From Listeria farberi (lineage in GTDB: Bacteria > Bacillota > Bacilli > Lactobacillales > Listeriaceae), in assembly GCF_014229245.1 (NCBI RefSeq), contig NZ_JAARZJ010000006.1, positions 118,039 through 182,038 on the forward strand: a stretch of 64,000 bases of DNA, read 5' to 3'. Shown in pieces: positions 57,734 to 64,000 of this stretch; position 1 is the first letter of the stretch, and each line of letters starts with the position of its first letter. The position numbers and the translations under genes are program-made. The notes under the pieces were generated by a model. That model made no database searches. It saw only the letters and a program-made list of their open reading frames with translations, and was not told the origin of the DNA.

Positions 57734-59122
57734 ATGAAACATTTAACTTTATGGCATACAAATGACGTTCATAGTCACTTGGAACATTGGCCACGCATTT
57801 TTAATTTCTTAAAAGAGAAAAGAACAGCTGCAAAAAAAGAAAATAAGTCGGCGCTCTTTTTTGATATCGGTGACTTTTTGGACCGGGTCCATCCGCTTAC
57901 TGAAGGAACGAACGGGCTTGCTAATACGGACTTACTTAATCAACTACCGTATGATGCGGTGACTTTTGGCAATAATGAAGGAACGACTTTGGCCCATGAA
58001 GATTTGGATAAATTATATGAGCATGCGACCTTCCCAGTAGTTTGTTGTAATTTTTACGCAGATAAAGAACGAACAAAGCAGCCGGACTGGGTGAAATCGA
58101 TTGTTTATAAAGAAATAGCTCAAGTGAAAATTGCTATTATCGGTGCAACGGCGCCTTTTCGGGAATACTATGAAGAAATGGGCTGGGGCATTGAAGAACC
58201 TATTAGCTCGATTCAAAAACAAGTTGCTGGTTTGGAGGAAGGAACTGATTTAGTTATTTTACTCAGCCATCTAGGTTTACCGAGTGATGAACGCATTGCG
58301 CTCGAGATTCCAGAAATAGATGTAATTTTGGGCGGACACACACACCATTTACTTGAAACTGGCAAAGTAGAAGGAAGTACGTTACTTGCAGCTGCGGGGA
58401 GATGGGGCGAGTATATCGGAAAAGTGGATATTGAGCTAGACGAAAATAATCAGATAAGCTCTAAAACCGCCAAGACTTTTAAAACAGAAGATTTGCCAGC
58501 CGTTCCAAATGAAGCTAGTGAAATTCAAGGTTTCTTCGATAAAGGGCGCGCAGAACTCTCTGAAAAAGTAGTTGCGATTCCCGGGAAGTTAGCGCATAAT
58601 TGGTTTGATGACTCGGAAATTGCGCACATTTTGAATGCGGCGGTTTGTGAATGGACCGGTTCGGAAACGTTTATGATGAACGCGGGCATTTTTATGACAG
58701 ATTTTGAAGCTGGGATTGTGACGGATTTTGATATTCACCAAATGTTACCTCATCCACTAAATGCGATTGCTTTAACAATGTCTGGTGAGGAGCTCGAGAT
58801 ACTTATTGACGGAATCTACCGAAAGAAAGCAGAACTGCAAGATATTCCGCTTCGAGGTTTTGGTTTCCGAGGCGAGTATTTTGGTACCGTTTTGATGGAC
58901 AGAGCTGGTTTTGACTCAGAAAATCAAGTGGCACTTTTTGATAATAAACCAATCGAACACGCACGGGAATACCGGATTGCGACACATGATACATTTGTCT
59001 TCGCGCCATTTTTCCCGATAGTAAAACAAATTAAACGAAAAGAAGTATATACACCGGAATTACTCCGAGATATTTTAAAATGGAAACTCAAAAAAATGTA
59101 CGGACAGGAGGAAGACAAGTGA
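57734..59122 (+). CDS. Metallophosphoesterase/5'-nucleotidase (YunD type)
   Basis: 462 aa. N-terminal dimetal phosphoesterase domain: HTNDVHSHLE, FFDIGDFLDR, TFGNNEGT, ILLSHLGLPSD and GGHTHHLLE; C-terminal 5'-nucleotidase domain (about 320-450). There is no signal peptide or wall anchor, so unlike surface nucleotidases this one is cytoplasmic. AAGGAGTGAG precedes the ATG. Its end overlaps the YutD-like gene. Confidence 0.9.
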   Translation: MKHLTLWHTNDVHSHLEHWPRIFNFLKEKRTAAKKENKSALFFDIGDFLDRVHPLTEGTNGLANTDLLNQLPYDAVTFGNNEGTTLAHEDLDKLYEHATFPVVCCNFYADKERTKQPDWVKSIVYKEIAQVKIAIIGATAPFREYYEEMGWGIEEPISSIQKQVAGLEEGTDLVILLSHLGLPSDERIALEIPEIDVILGGHTHHLLETGKVEGSTLLAAAGRWGEYIGKVDIELDENNQISSKTAKTFKTEDLPAVPNEASEIQGFFDKGRAELSEKVVAIPGKLAHNWFDDSEIAHILNAAVCEWTGSETFMMNAGIFMTDFEAGIVTDFDIHQMLPHPLNAIALTMSGEELEILIDGIYRKKAELQDIPLRGFGFRGEYFGTVLMDRAGFDSENQVALFDNKPIEHAREYRIATHDTFVFAPFFPIVKQIKRKEVYTPELLRDILKWKLKKMYGQEEDK

Positions 59123-59394
59123 CGATTACGATTCAAGATTTAAACTACGAGATTATCACCAATTATCGCGATGCTTTTGACGAGGAGAAGTTAAATGAAC
59201 GGTTTAGCGATATACTTGGACGATATGATTATATAGTTGGTGACTGGGGTTACGATCAACTCCGTCTCAAAGGCTTTTTTGATGATGATAACCGTAAAGC
59301 CGCATATGACAACAAGATTAGCACATTAAAAGAATATATTTATGAATACTGCAATTTTGGTTGTGCATATTTTGTTATTAAAAAAGTAAAATAG
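59119..59394 (+). CDS. YutD-like protein (DUF1027)
   Basis: 91 aa acidic-basic protein with NYRDAFDEEKLNERFSDIL, DYIVGDWGYDQLRLKGF and the end EYCNFGCAYFVIKK, the YutD pattern. GTG 59119 has AGGAGG eight bases ahead and overlaps the previous stop codon (GTGA); an earlier ATG at 59080 lies within the preceding gene. Function unknown; conserved neighbour of yunD/yutF in Bacilli. Confidence 0.87.
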   Translation: MTITIQDLNYEIITNYRDAFDEEKLNERFSDILGRYDYIVGDWGYDQLRLKGFFDDDNRKAAYDNKISTLKEYIYEYCNFGCAYFVIKKVK

Positions 59395-59413
59395 TAAATG
59401 AGGTATTTTGGAA

Positions 59414-60181
59414 TTGAAGAATTATAAAGCGTATTTAATTGATTTAGATGGCACGATGTATCGCGGGGCAGAAGTTATTCCCGAAGCAATCATTTTTATT
59501 GAAAATTTAAAACGTGCGGGACTTCCGTATTTATTTGTAACTAATAATTCTACAAAGACACCAGATCAGGTAGCCGAACATTTAACTGGTATGGGCATTC
59601 AAGCGGAATCGGGTGATGTTTTCACAACTTCACAAGCAACCGTGCAATTTATGTTGGAACAAAAACGTGAGAAATCGGTTTATGTTATCGGTGAACGTGG
59701 AATAAAACAAGAACTAACTGATAATGGATTTGAAATTACTTCTAGTAACCCAGCTTTTGTTGTTGTTGGACTTGACCGAGAGGTAGATTACGAAAAATTT
59801 GCTAAAGCAGCTCTTGCGGTTCGAGGTGGTGCAATGTTTATCTCTACTAATGGAGACGCAGCAATCCCAACTGAACGCGGTTTGCTTCCGGGAAATGGTT
59901 CGATTACATCGGTTGTTTCTGTCGCGACAGAAGCGGTGCCTGTTTTTATCGGGAAGCCAGAATCTATTATTATGGAGCAAGCACTCACAAAGCTTGGTGT
60001 TCATAAAGATGAAGCAATTATGGTTGGTGATAACTACGAAACAGATATTATGGCAGGAATCAATTATGGTATGGATACTTTAATCGTTCATACTGGTTTT
60101 ACCTCAAAAGAAGCTCTTACTACCAAAGTGATTCAGCCCACATATGCTGTAACGAAGCTGACTGATTGGAAATTTAACTAA
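59414..60181 (+). CDS. HAD-family phosphatase (NagD/YutF type)
   Basis: 255 aa class II HAD hydrolase. Nucleophile Asp in YLIDLDGTMYRG, second motif FVTNNS, Lys in VFIGKPESIIMEQ, and GDNYETDIMAGI for magnesium. TTG 59414 is chosen because GAGG lies ten bases ahead and (M)KNYKAYLIDLDG aligns with B. subtilis YutF; a TTG two codons earlier is closer to the ribosome site. Dephosphorylates small phosphoesters in the cytoplasm. Follows the YutD gene by 19 bases. Confidence 0.92.
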   Translation: MKNYKAYLIDLDGTMYRGAEVIPEAIIFIENLKRAGLPYLFVTNNSTKTPDQVAEHLTGMGIQAESGDVFTTSQATVQFMLEQKREKSVYVIGERGIKQELTDNGFEITSSNPAFVVVGLDREVDYEKFAKAALAVRGGAMFISTNGDAAIPTERGLLPGNGSITSVVSVATEAVPVFIGKPESIIMEQALTKLGVHKDEAIMVGDNYETDIMAGINYGMDTLIVHTGFTSKEALTTKVIQPTYAVTKLTDWKFN

Positions 60182-60209
60182 AAGAGCGGAGTTTTCTGCT
60201 CTTTTTTTA
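60182..60209 (+). terminator. Short terminator-like hairpin
   Basis: AGAGC-GGAGTTTTCT-GCTCT followed by TTTTTT; weak stem. Confidence 0.6.
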
Positions 60210-60230
60210 ATAATTAGGAGGTTGAAAAAA

Positions 60231-60674
60231 ATGGTTTCAATACAAAAGTTAACGCAAGATAATTTTCGTGAGACGACTAAATTACAAGTTCATCCACACC
60301 AGAAAACATTTGTCGCAGAAAATTGGTACTCGATTATCGAAGCGAGTTTTGAAGAAACATATCATTCTATTGTCATTTATGCTGAAAATGTGCCAGTTGG
60401 ATATGCAATGTACGGAATGGATACAGCTGATGGTGAATTTTGGCTAGTACGTTTTATGACTGGAAAAGAGCACCAAGGTAAAGGTTACGGCGGGGATGCT
60501 TTAATGCAAATTATCGAAATGGTGAAAAATTTGCCAGAAAAACCAGCAAGACTCCGTTTATCTTATGAACCAGATAACCATGTGGCAGAGAAATTTTATG
60601 CGAAATATGGGTTTGAGAAAACGGGCGAAATTATCGATGGTGAGGCAGTTGCTGACTTGTGGTTTAAACGGTGA
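60231..60674 (+). CDS. GNAT-family N-acetyltransferase
   Basis: 147 aa. The acetyl-CoA loop is in VRFMTGKEHQGKGYGGDAL (Q/RxxGxG/A), followed by RLSYEPDNHVAEKFYAKYGF. N-terminal MVSIQKLTQDNFRETTKLQV matches spermidine/spermine-type SpeG-like enzymes of Bacilli. ATG 60231 has AGGAGG nine bases ahead; the TTG three codons earlier overlaps it. Substrate unknown. Confidence 0.87.
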   Translation: MVSIQKLTQDNFRETTKLQVHPHQKTFVAENWYSIIEASFEETYHSIVIYAENVPVGYAMYGMDTADGEFWLVRFMTGKEHQGKGYGGDALMQIIEMVKNLPEKPARLRLSYEPDNHVAEKFYAKYGFEKTGEIIDGEAVADLWFKR

Positions 60675-60709
60675 AAAAGGGTATAGAATGGGGATAAGGA
60701 GGACTGGGA

Positions 60710-62020
60710 ATGGACGTATTTAATGATTTTTTTGTTGTATTTTTAATTGCAGCGACAGCTTTTTTTGTAGCGAGTGAATTTGCCATTGTTGCCATTCGAA
60801 AGCCTACTGTCCTACAACTAATTGCCTCAGATAATCCACGAGCGAAATACGTTAAAAAAGTAACAACTAATATGAATGATTATTTGGCTGCTTGTCAGCT
60901 GGGGAACACACTCGCTGCTCTTGCGATGGGGTGGGTCGGGGAAGCAACGATGCGCGGTTGGTTAGAACCACTTTTTTTAATGTTGCCACTACCAGAATCA
61001 CTAGAAAAACCGATTTCGATTTTTGTATCGTTCATTTTAATTACTTTTTTAAATGTTGTTCTTGGGGAACTTGCTCCGAAAACATTCACCATTCAAAGCA
61101 CTGAAAAAGTAGCGTTATTTATTGCGCGTCCGCTTGTTTATTGGTATCGATTAACGTTTCCCCTCAACTGGCTTTTAAATAACTCAGCGAATTTAATTAC
61201 GCGGATATTTGGTGTAAAGCGTACAAATGATGCAGACCAAATGACACCGACTGAACTGAAAATTATTTTTGAAGATAGTTACCGACAAGGTCTTTTAAAT
61301 CCACAGGAATTTCGTTATATGAAAAATATTTTCAAACTTGGGGACGTGCCAGCAAAAGAAGTTATGATTCCGCGGATGTCGATGATTGCGATTGATCAAA
61401 CAGCGACAGTACGCGATTTGCTTAAACTAACTTCCGAGCATACATATCATATTTTTCCAGTAACCGAAGATGAAGACAAAGACCATATCATTGGCATGCT
61501 ACGCGTCAGTGCAGTCATGGCCGGGCTTGGAAAAGATGAAGCCATTGTAGAACAATCAATCAAACCCTTTATAGCTCCAGTTTTAGAAGTGTTTGAAGGA
61601 ATGGTTTTAGAAGAATTACTCGTAAAAATGCAACAAGAAAGCGAACCATTTGTCGTTTTAACAGACGAATATGGCGGGACTTCAGGCATTGTGACTCTTG
61701 AGGATGTTATGGAAGTCATTGTAGGTGATATGGAAGAAGCAAAAGGACCAAAAGGAATTCGTAAGGTGGCACTAAATCATTTCATTATAGAGGGATCGGA
61801 GCCGCTTTTAGAAGTAGAGGAAGCAATTGGTGTTCCGATTGAAAGTCCAGGTGTCCATACGCTATCAGGCTGGATGCTATTTGAACGCTTTGACTTAGAA
61901 ACAGGGGATGAGATTGAACATGAAGGTTACCGGTTTATTGTTCGGTCGATGAATAAAAACTCAATAAGACAAGTGGAAGTAAAGCGCGGCAAAGAAAAAC
62001 CAGTAAAAACGGAGGAGTGA
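60710..62020 (+). CDS. HlyC/CorC-family protein with CNNM (DUF21), CBS pair and CorC domains
   Basis: 436 aa. Four-helix DUF21/CNNM membrane domain (about 1-190) including AACQLGNTLAALAMGWVGE and VLGELAPKTF, CBS pair (about 215-335, VMIPRMSMIAID and VTLEDVMEVIVGD), C-terminal CorC_HlyC domain (about 350-425). Family members export or sense magnesium; the annotation 'haemolysin' is historical. AAGGAGGAC precedes the ATG. Similar to Listeria/Bacillus MpfA-like efflux proteins. Confidence 0.9.
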   Translation: MDVFNDFFVVFLIAATAFFVASEFAIVAIRKPTVLQLIASDNPRAKYVKKVTTNMNDYLAACQLGNTLAALAMGWVGEATMRGWLEPLFLMLPLPESLEKPISIFVSFILITFLNVVLGELAPKTFTIQSTEKVALFIARPLVYWYRLTFPLNWLLNNSANLITRIFGVKRTNDADQMTPTELKIIFEDSYRQGLLNPQEFRYMKNIFKLGDVPAKEVMIPRMSMIAIDQTATVRDLLKLTSEHTYHIFPVTEDEDKDHIIGMLRVSAVMAGLGKDEAIVEQSIKPFIAPVLEVFEGMVLEELLVKMQQESEPFVVLTDEYGGTSGIVTLEDVMEVIVGDMEEAKGPKGIRKVALNHFIIEGSEPLLEVEEAIGVPIESPGVHTLSGWMLFERFDLETGDEIEHEGYRFIVRSMNKNSIRQVEVKRGKEKPVKTEE

Positions 62021-62041
62021 CCTCTAATTTTACTGGTTTTT
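61997..62041. terminator. Bidirectional terminator
   Basis: Stem aaaccagtaaaa / ttttactggttt overlaps the end of the CorC-type gene and ends next to ltrC. Confidence 0.85.
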
Positions 62042-62043
62042 GT

Positions 62044-62544
62044 TTAATTAACAATATCATCATGGTAACTATGGGCTAGACGACTTGCTGCAGCTGCTGC
62101 TATGGCCCCCACAATATCATCTAGAAACGTGTGAACAGCAATACCATCATGTTCGTTCAGCTTAGCCAGAATACCAGGTTTTACTTTATCAATATAGCCA
62201 TAATTTGTAAAACCAATTGAACCATATACGTTAACAATAGAAAGTGCTAATATCTCATCTACGCCATAAAGCCCTTCATCCGCGCTAATAATGTTTTGTA
62301 GTGGTTGAACGAGTTCCCCTTTTTCGGCCATGACATCAAGCTGGATACCCGTTAAAACAGCATTTTGAACTTCTCGTTTACGAAGCACATGCTCTACATT
62401 TTGACGACATATCTCTAATTCTAATCCAGGATGATATTTTTGTTGTAAAAATAATACTAATTCAGCGATGTCATCTATTTCTACGCCACGTTCAATGAGC
62501 CAACTCCGAGCTTTAGCTTCGAGGGCGCTTTGTTTTTCTACCAT
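62044..62544 (-). CDS. ltrC: Low-temperature requirement protein / phosphatidylglycerophosphatase A family (YutG)
   Basis: 166 aa, PgpA-like helical protein. Acidic active-site residues in HTFLDDIVGAIAAA and YVDEI-like YGVDEILALSIVNVYG are visible; it lacks the strong membrane helices of E. coli PgpA. In L. monocytogenes the same gene is called ltrC. Likely acts on phosphatidylglycerophosphate or an analogue. GGAGG precedes the ATG (AAAAGGAGGTAAG). Confidence 0.88.
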   Translation of the reverse strand: MVEKQSALEAKARSWLIERGVEIDDIAELVLFLQQKYHPGLELEICRQNVEHVLRKREVQNAVLTGIQLDVMAEKGELVQPLQNIISADEGLYGVDEILALSIVNVYGSIGFTNYGYIDKVKPGILAKLNEHDGIAVHTFLDDIVGAIAAAAASRLAHSYHDDIVN

Positions 62545-62621
62545 TTTTCTTACCTCCTTTTCACTATATGTATATTGTATGATAGACGTTTACAGGATTT
62601 CTAAACATACTTATACAAAAA

Positions 62622-62650
62622 TAGCGACCGCTTATTTTGGTCGCTAAAAT
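62622..62650 (-). terminator. Terminator of the NifU-like gene
   Basis: Stem tagcgacc / ggtcgcta; on the minus strand a short T-rich tract follows. Confidence 0.7.
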
Positions 62651-62658
62651 AGTAGTGC

Positions 62659-62895
62659 TTAAAATACTTGGATGACTTCTTTAAATCCAATAATTTTCTC
62701 TGCTAAAGTCAATTCGATTCCCATTTTTAAAGTCATATCAGAACTTGGACAGGTTTCGCATGCACCAAGTAATTTGATTTTTACAGTGCCATCTGGAGTT
62801 ACTTCTACAAGCTCGTAGTCTCCGCCATCACGAACTAAAAATGGTCGGAACTTTTTTAAAGCTTTATCAACTTCGGCATAACTAATTTCTTCCAT
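62659..62895 (-). CDS. NifU-like C-terminal domain protein (Nfu, YutI type)
   Basis: 78 aa Fe-S carrier. Cluster-binding CETC motif in LLGACETCPSSDMTLK, preceded by FLVRDGGDYELVEVTPDG. Delivers clusters made by the Suf system, encoded 7 kb away. AAAGGAGAAC precedes the ATG. Confidence 0.94.
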   Translation of the reverse strand: MEEISYAEVDKALKKFRPFLVRDGGDYELVEVTPDGTVKIKLLGACETCPSSDMTLKMGIELTLAEKIIGFKEVIQVF

Positions 62896-63021
62896 AGGAT
62901 ATAGTTCTCCTTTCGCGAGGCGCTATCATACTCTCTATTATAACAGGATACGGAAAAAATTAAAGAAATTAAATTGGATTTTTCTGAGGAGAAAAGTAGT
63001 GAACTTTGAAGTAATTATCAA

Positions 63022-63062
63022 ATAAAAACTCTCTTATCTAATTGATAAGAGAGTTTTAAATA
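63022..63062 (-). terminator. Terminator of the MucBP surface protein gene
   Basis: Stem aaaactctcttatc / gataagagagtttt with flanking A/T runs just beyond the stop codon. Confidence 0.88.
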
Positions 63063-63068
63063 ATTGTT

Positions 63069-64000
63069 TTAGCTATTTTTCTTAGATATTGAGTAAATTC
63101 CTAAAAGAACGAAGCACGTACCAATTAATCCAAACAATATATTATCTTGTTGATTATCACCGGTTTGCGGTAATTTTATTTGTTTTTTGATAGTAGTTGG
63201 TTGGCTTGCTGTTGGTTTGTTTTCTTTAATCTTAATAGGCGTTTTGTTTTTATCTGGTTTTGGATCAACTGGTTTTGGATCTTCTTTTTTAGGATCATTT
63301 TCTTGTTTGACATATACAAAAGTGACTGTTTGTGTCTCACTTGTAAATACACCTTTGGCATTGGTAGGTGTAGTCGATAACTTCCAACCACTCAGTTTTT
63401 TAGCTGTTGCCTCATAAGAGGTACCTAGCTTACCATTAAGCATATCAGAAGTAGCTAATTCATTGCCGTCGCCATCCACATATTTAACAGTAACAGGAGC
63501 GCCGTCAGCTTTTTCATAAACATAAGTGACGGTTTGGTTCGTACTCGTGAATACGCCTGAAGCATTGGCCGGAGTAGTTTTAACTGTCCAACCAGAAAGA
63601 CTTTTAGCTGTAGACTGGTAAGGAGCATCGATTTTTCCGTTAAGTGTGTCAGAAGTAGCTAATTCGTTACCGTCGCCGTCCACATATTTAACGGTAACAG
63701 GAGCGCCGTCAGCTTTTTCGTAAACATAAGTGACGGTTTGGTTCGTGCTCGTGAATACGCCTGAAGCATTGGCCGGAGTAGTTTTAACTGTCCAACCTGC
63801 GATGCTTTTAGCTGTAGATTGGTAAGGAGCGTCGATTTTTCCGTTAAGTGTGTCAGAAGTAGCTAATTCGTTACCGTCGCCATCCACATATTTAACAGTA
63901 ACAGGAGCGCCGTCAGCTTTTTCATAAACATAAGTGACGGTTTGGTTCGTACTCGTGAATACGCCTGAAGCATTGGCCGGAGTAGTTTTAACTGTCCAAC
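63069..64000 (-). CDS. LPXTG-anchored surface protein with MucBP repeats (C-terminal part)
   Basis: The frame is open to the window edge, so only the last 310 codons are seen. They encode MucBP repeats of 68 residues each with VTVKYVDGDGNELATSD and WTVKTTPANASGVFTSTNQT, then a Pro/Lys-rich wall-spanning stretch (DPKKEDPKPVDPKPDK) and the sortase signal LPQTGD, a hydrophobic helix and KKNS. In this neighbourhood L. monocytogenes has an internalin-type LRR protein (lmo2396), so an N-terminal LRR region outside the window is expected. Function: adhesion to mucin-like glycans, by family. Confidence 0.9.
   Translation of the reverse strand, partial: WTVKTTPANASGVFTSTNQTVTYVYEKADGAPVTVKYVDGDGNELATSDTLNGKIDAPYQSTAKSIAGWTVKTTPANASGVFTSTNQTVTYVYEKADGAPVTVKYVDGDGNELATSDTLNGKIDAPYQSTAKSLSGWTVKTTPANASGVFTSTNQTVTYVYEKADGAPVTVKYVDGDGNELATSDMLNGKLGTSYEATAKKLSGWKLSTTPTNAKGVFTSETQTVTFVYVKQENDPKKEDPKPVDPKPDKNKTPIKIKENKPTASQPTTIKKQIKLPQTGDNQQDNILFGLIGTCFVLLGIYSISKKNS
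63490..64000 (-). repeat. MucBP-coding tandem repeats, 204-bp period
   Basis: The anchor taacaggagc recurs at 63491, 63695 and 63899, exactly 204 bp apart, with only scattered differences between units; the last unit towards the C-terminus has diverged. Such near-identity indicates recent duplication or gene conversion. Confidence 0.92.

Overview
The window is a low-GC Firmicute chromosome segment whose gene content and order match Listeria, most likely L. monocytogenes or a close relative (the lmo2471-lmo2396 stretch of EGD-e, from memory). Supporting signs are a tmRNA tag ending LAFAA, the hupDGC haem/hydroxamate locus, a cesRK-type two-component system, a gadD-type decarboxylase, an ltrC gene, a chitin-active LPMO and an LPXTG/MucBP surface protein. 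No rRNA operon or CRISPR array is present.

Layout. 1-4.6 kb: end of namA, an amino-acid permease, CtsR-controlled clpP and a secreted LPMO. 4.7-7.0 kb: a tRNA-Arg(CCG) followed by a 2.2-kb island bounded by a degenerate copy of the tRNA 3' end; it holds a secreted protein plus a two-helix membrane protein, a LexA-box promoter and gene debris, and looks like a decayed phage or island remnant. 7.2-11.5 kb: hypothetical gene, TetR regulator, MMPL exporter, dipeptidase. 11.6-20.6 kb: sigL (RpoN), then central glycolysis (cggR-gap, pgk-tpiA-gpmI, eno) with a recognisable CggR operator. 20.6-27.5 kb: small protein, an alpha/beta hydrolase, two carboxylesterase paralogues flanking secG (one lacks the nucleophilic Ser), a noncoding tandem repeat, rnr, smpB and ssrA, i.e. 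the trans-translation/RNA-quality-control cluster. 27.6-35.6 kb: small accessory genes (DUF218, WYL regulator, effector-binding protein, YxeA, ClbS-like, VOC, autoregulated orphan LicT antiterminator, SdpI-like, glutamate decarboxylase, esterase). 35.6-38.5 kb: Fur-box-controlled hupDGC. 38.6-41.1 kb: two tandem RodA/FtsW (SEDS) genes. 41.2-45.6 kb: ArsC/Spx-like protein, gcvH, thioredoxin-like protein, CDF transporter, cesRK and a small membrane protein. 45.6-48.5 kb: SAM riboswitch and metNPQ. 48.5-55.1 kb: lipoprotein and sufCDSUB. 55.2-62.9 kb: housekeeping genes in a yunD/yutD/yutF neighbourhood, DUF72, TauE exporter, CBS/CorC protein, ltrC and a NifU-like protein. 63.1-64.0 kb: 3' end of a MucBP-repeat, LPXTG-anchored surface protein cut by the window edge.

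Regulation can be read directly in many places: sigma-A promoters with 17-bp spacers (clpP, ssrA, licT, secG, S-box, the island LexA promoter), CtsR, LexA, CggR and Fur sites, a LicT RAT/terminator pair, a SAM-I riboswitch, and many intrinsic terminators, several shared by convergent genes. All functional names come from recognising motifs, length and gene order; no database search was run.
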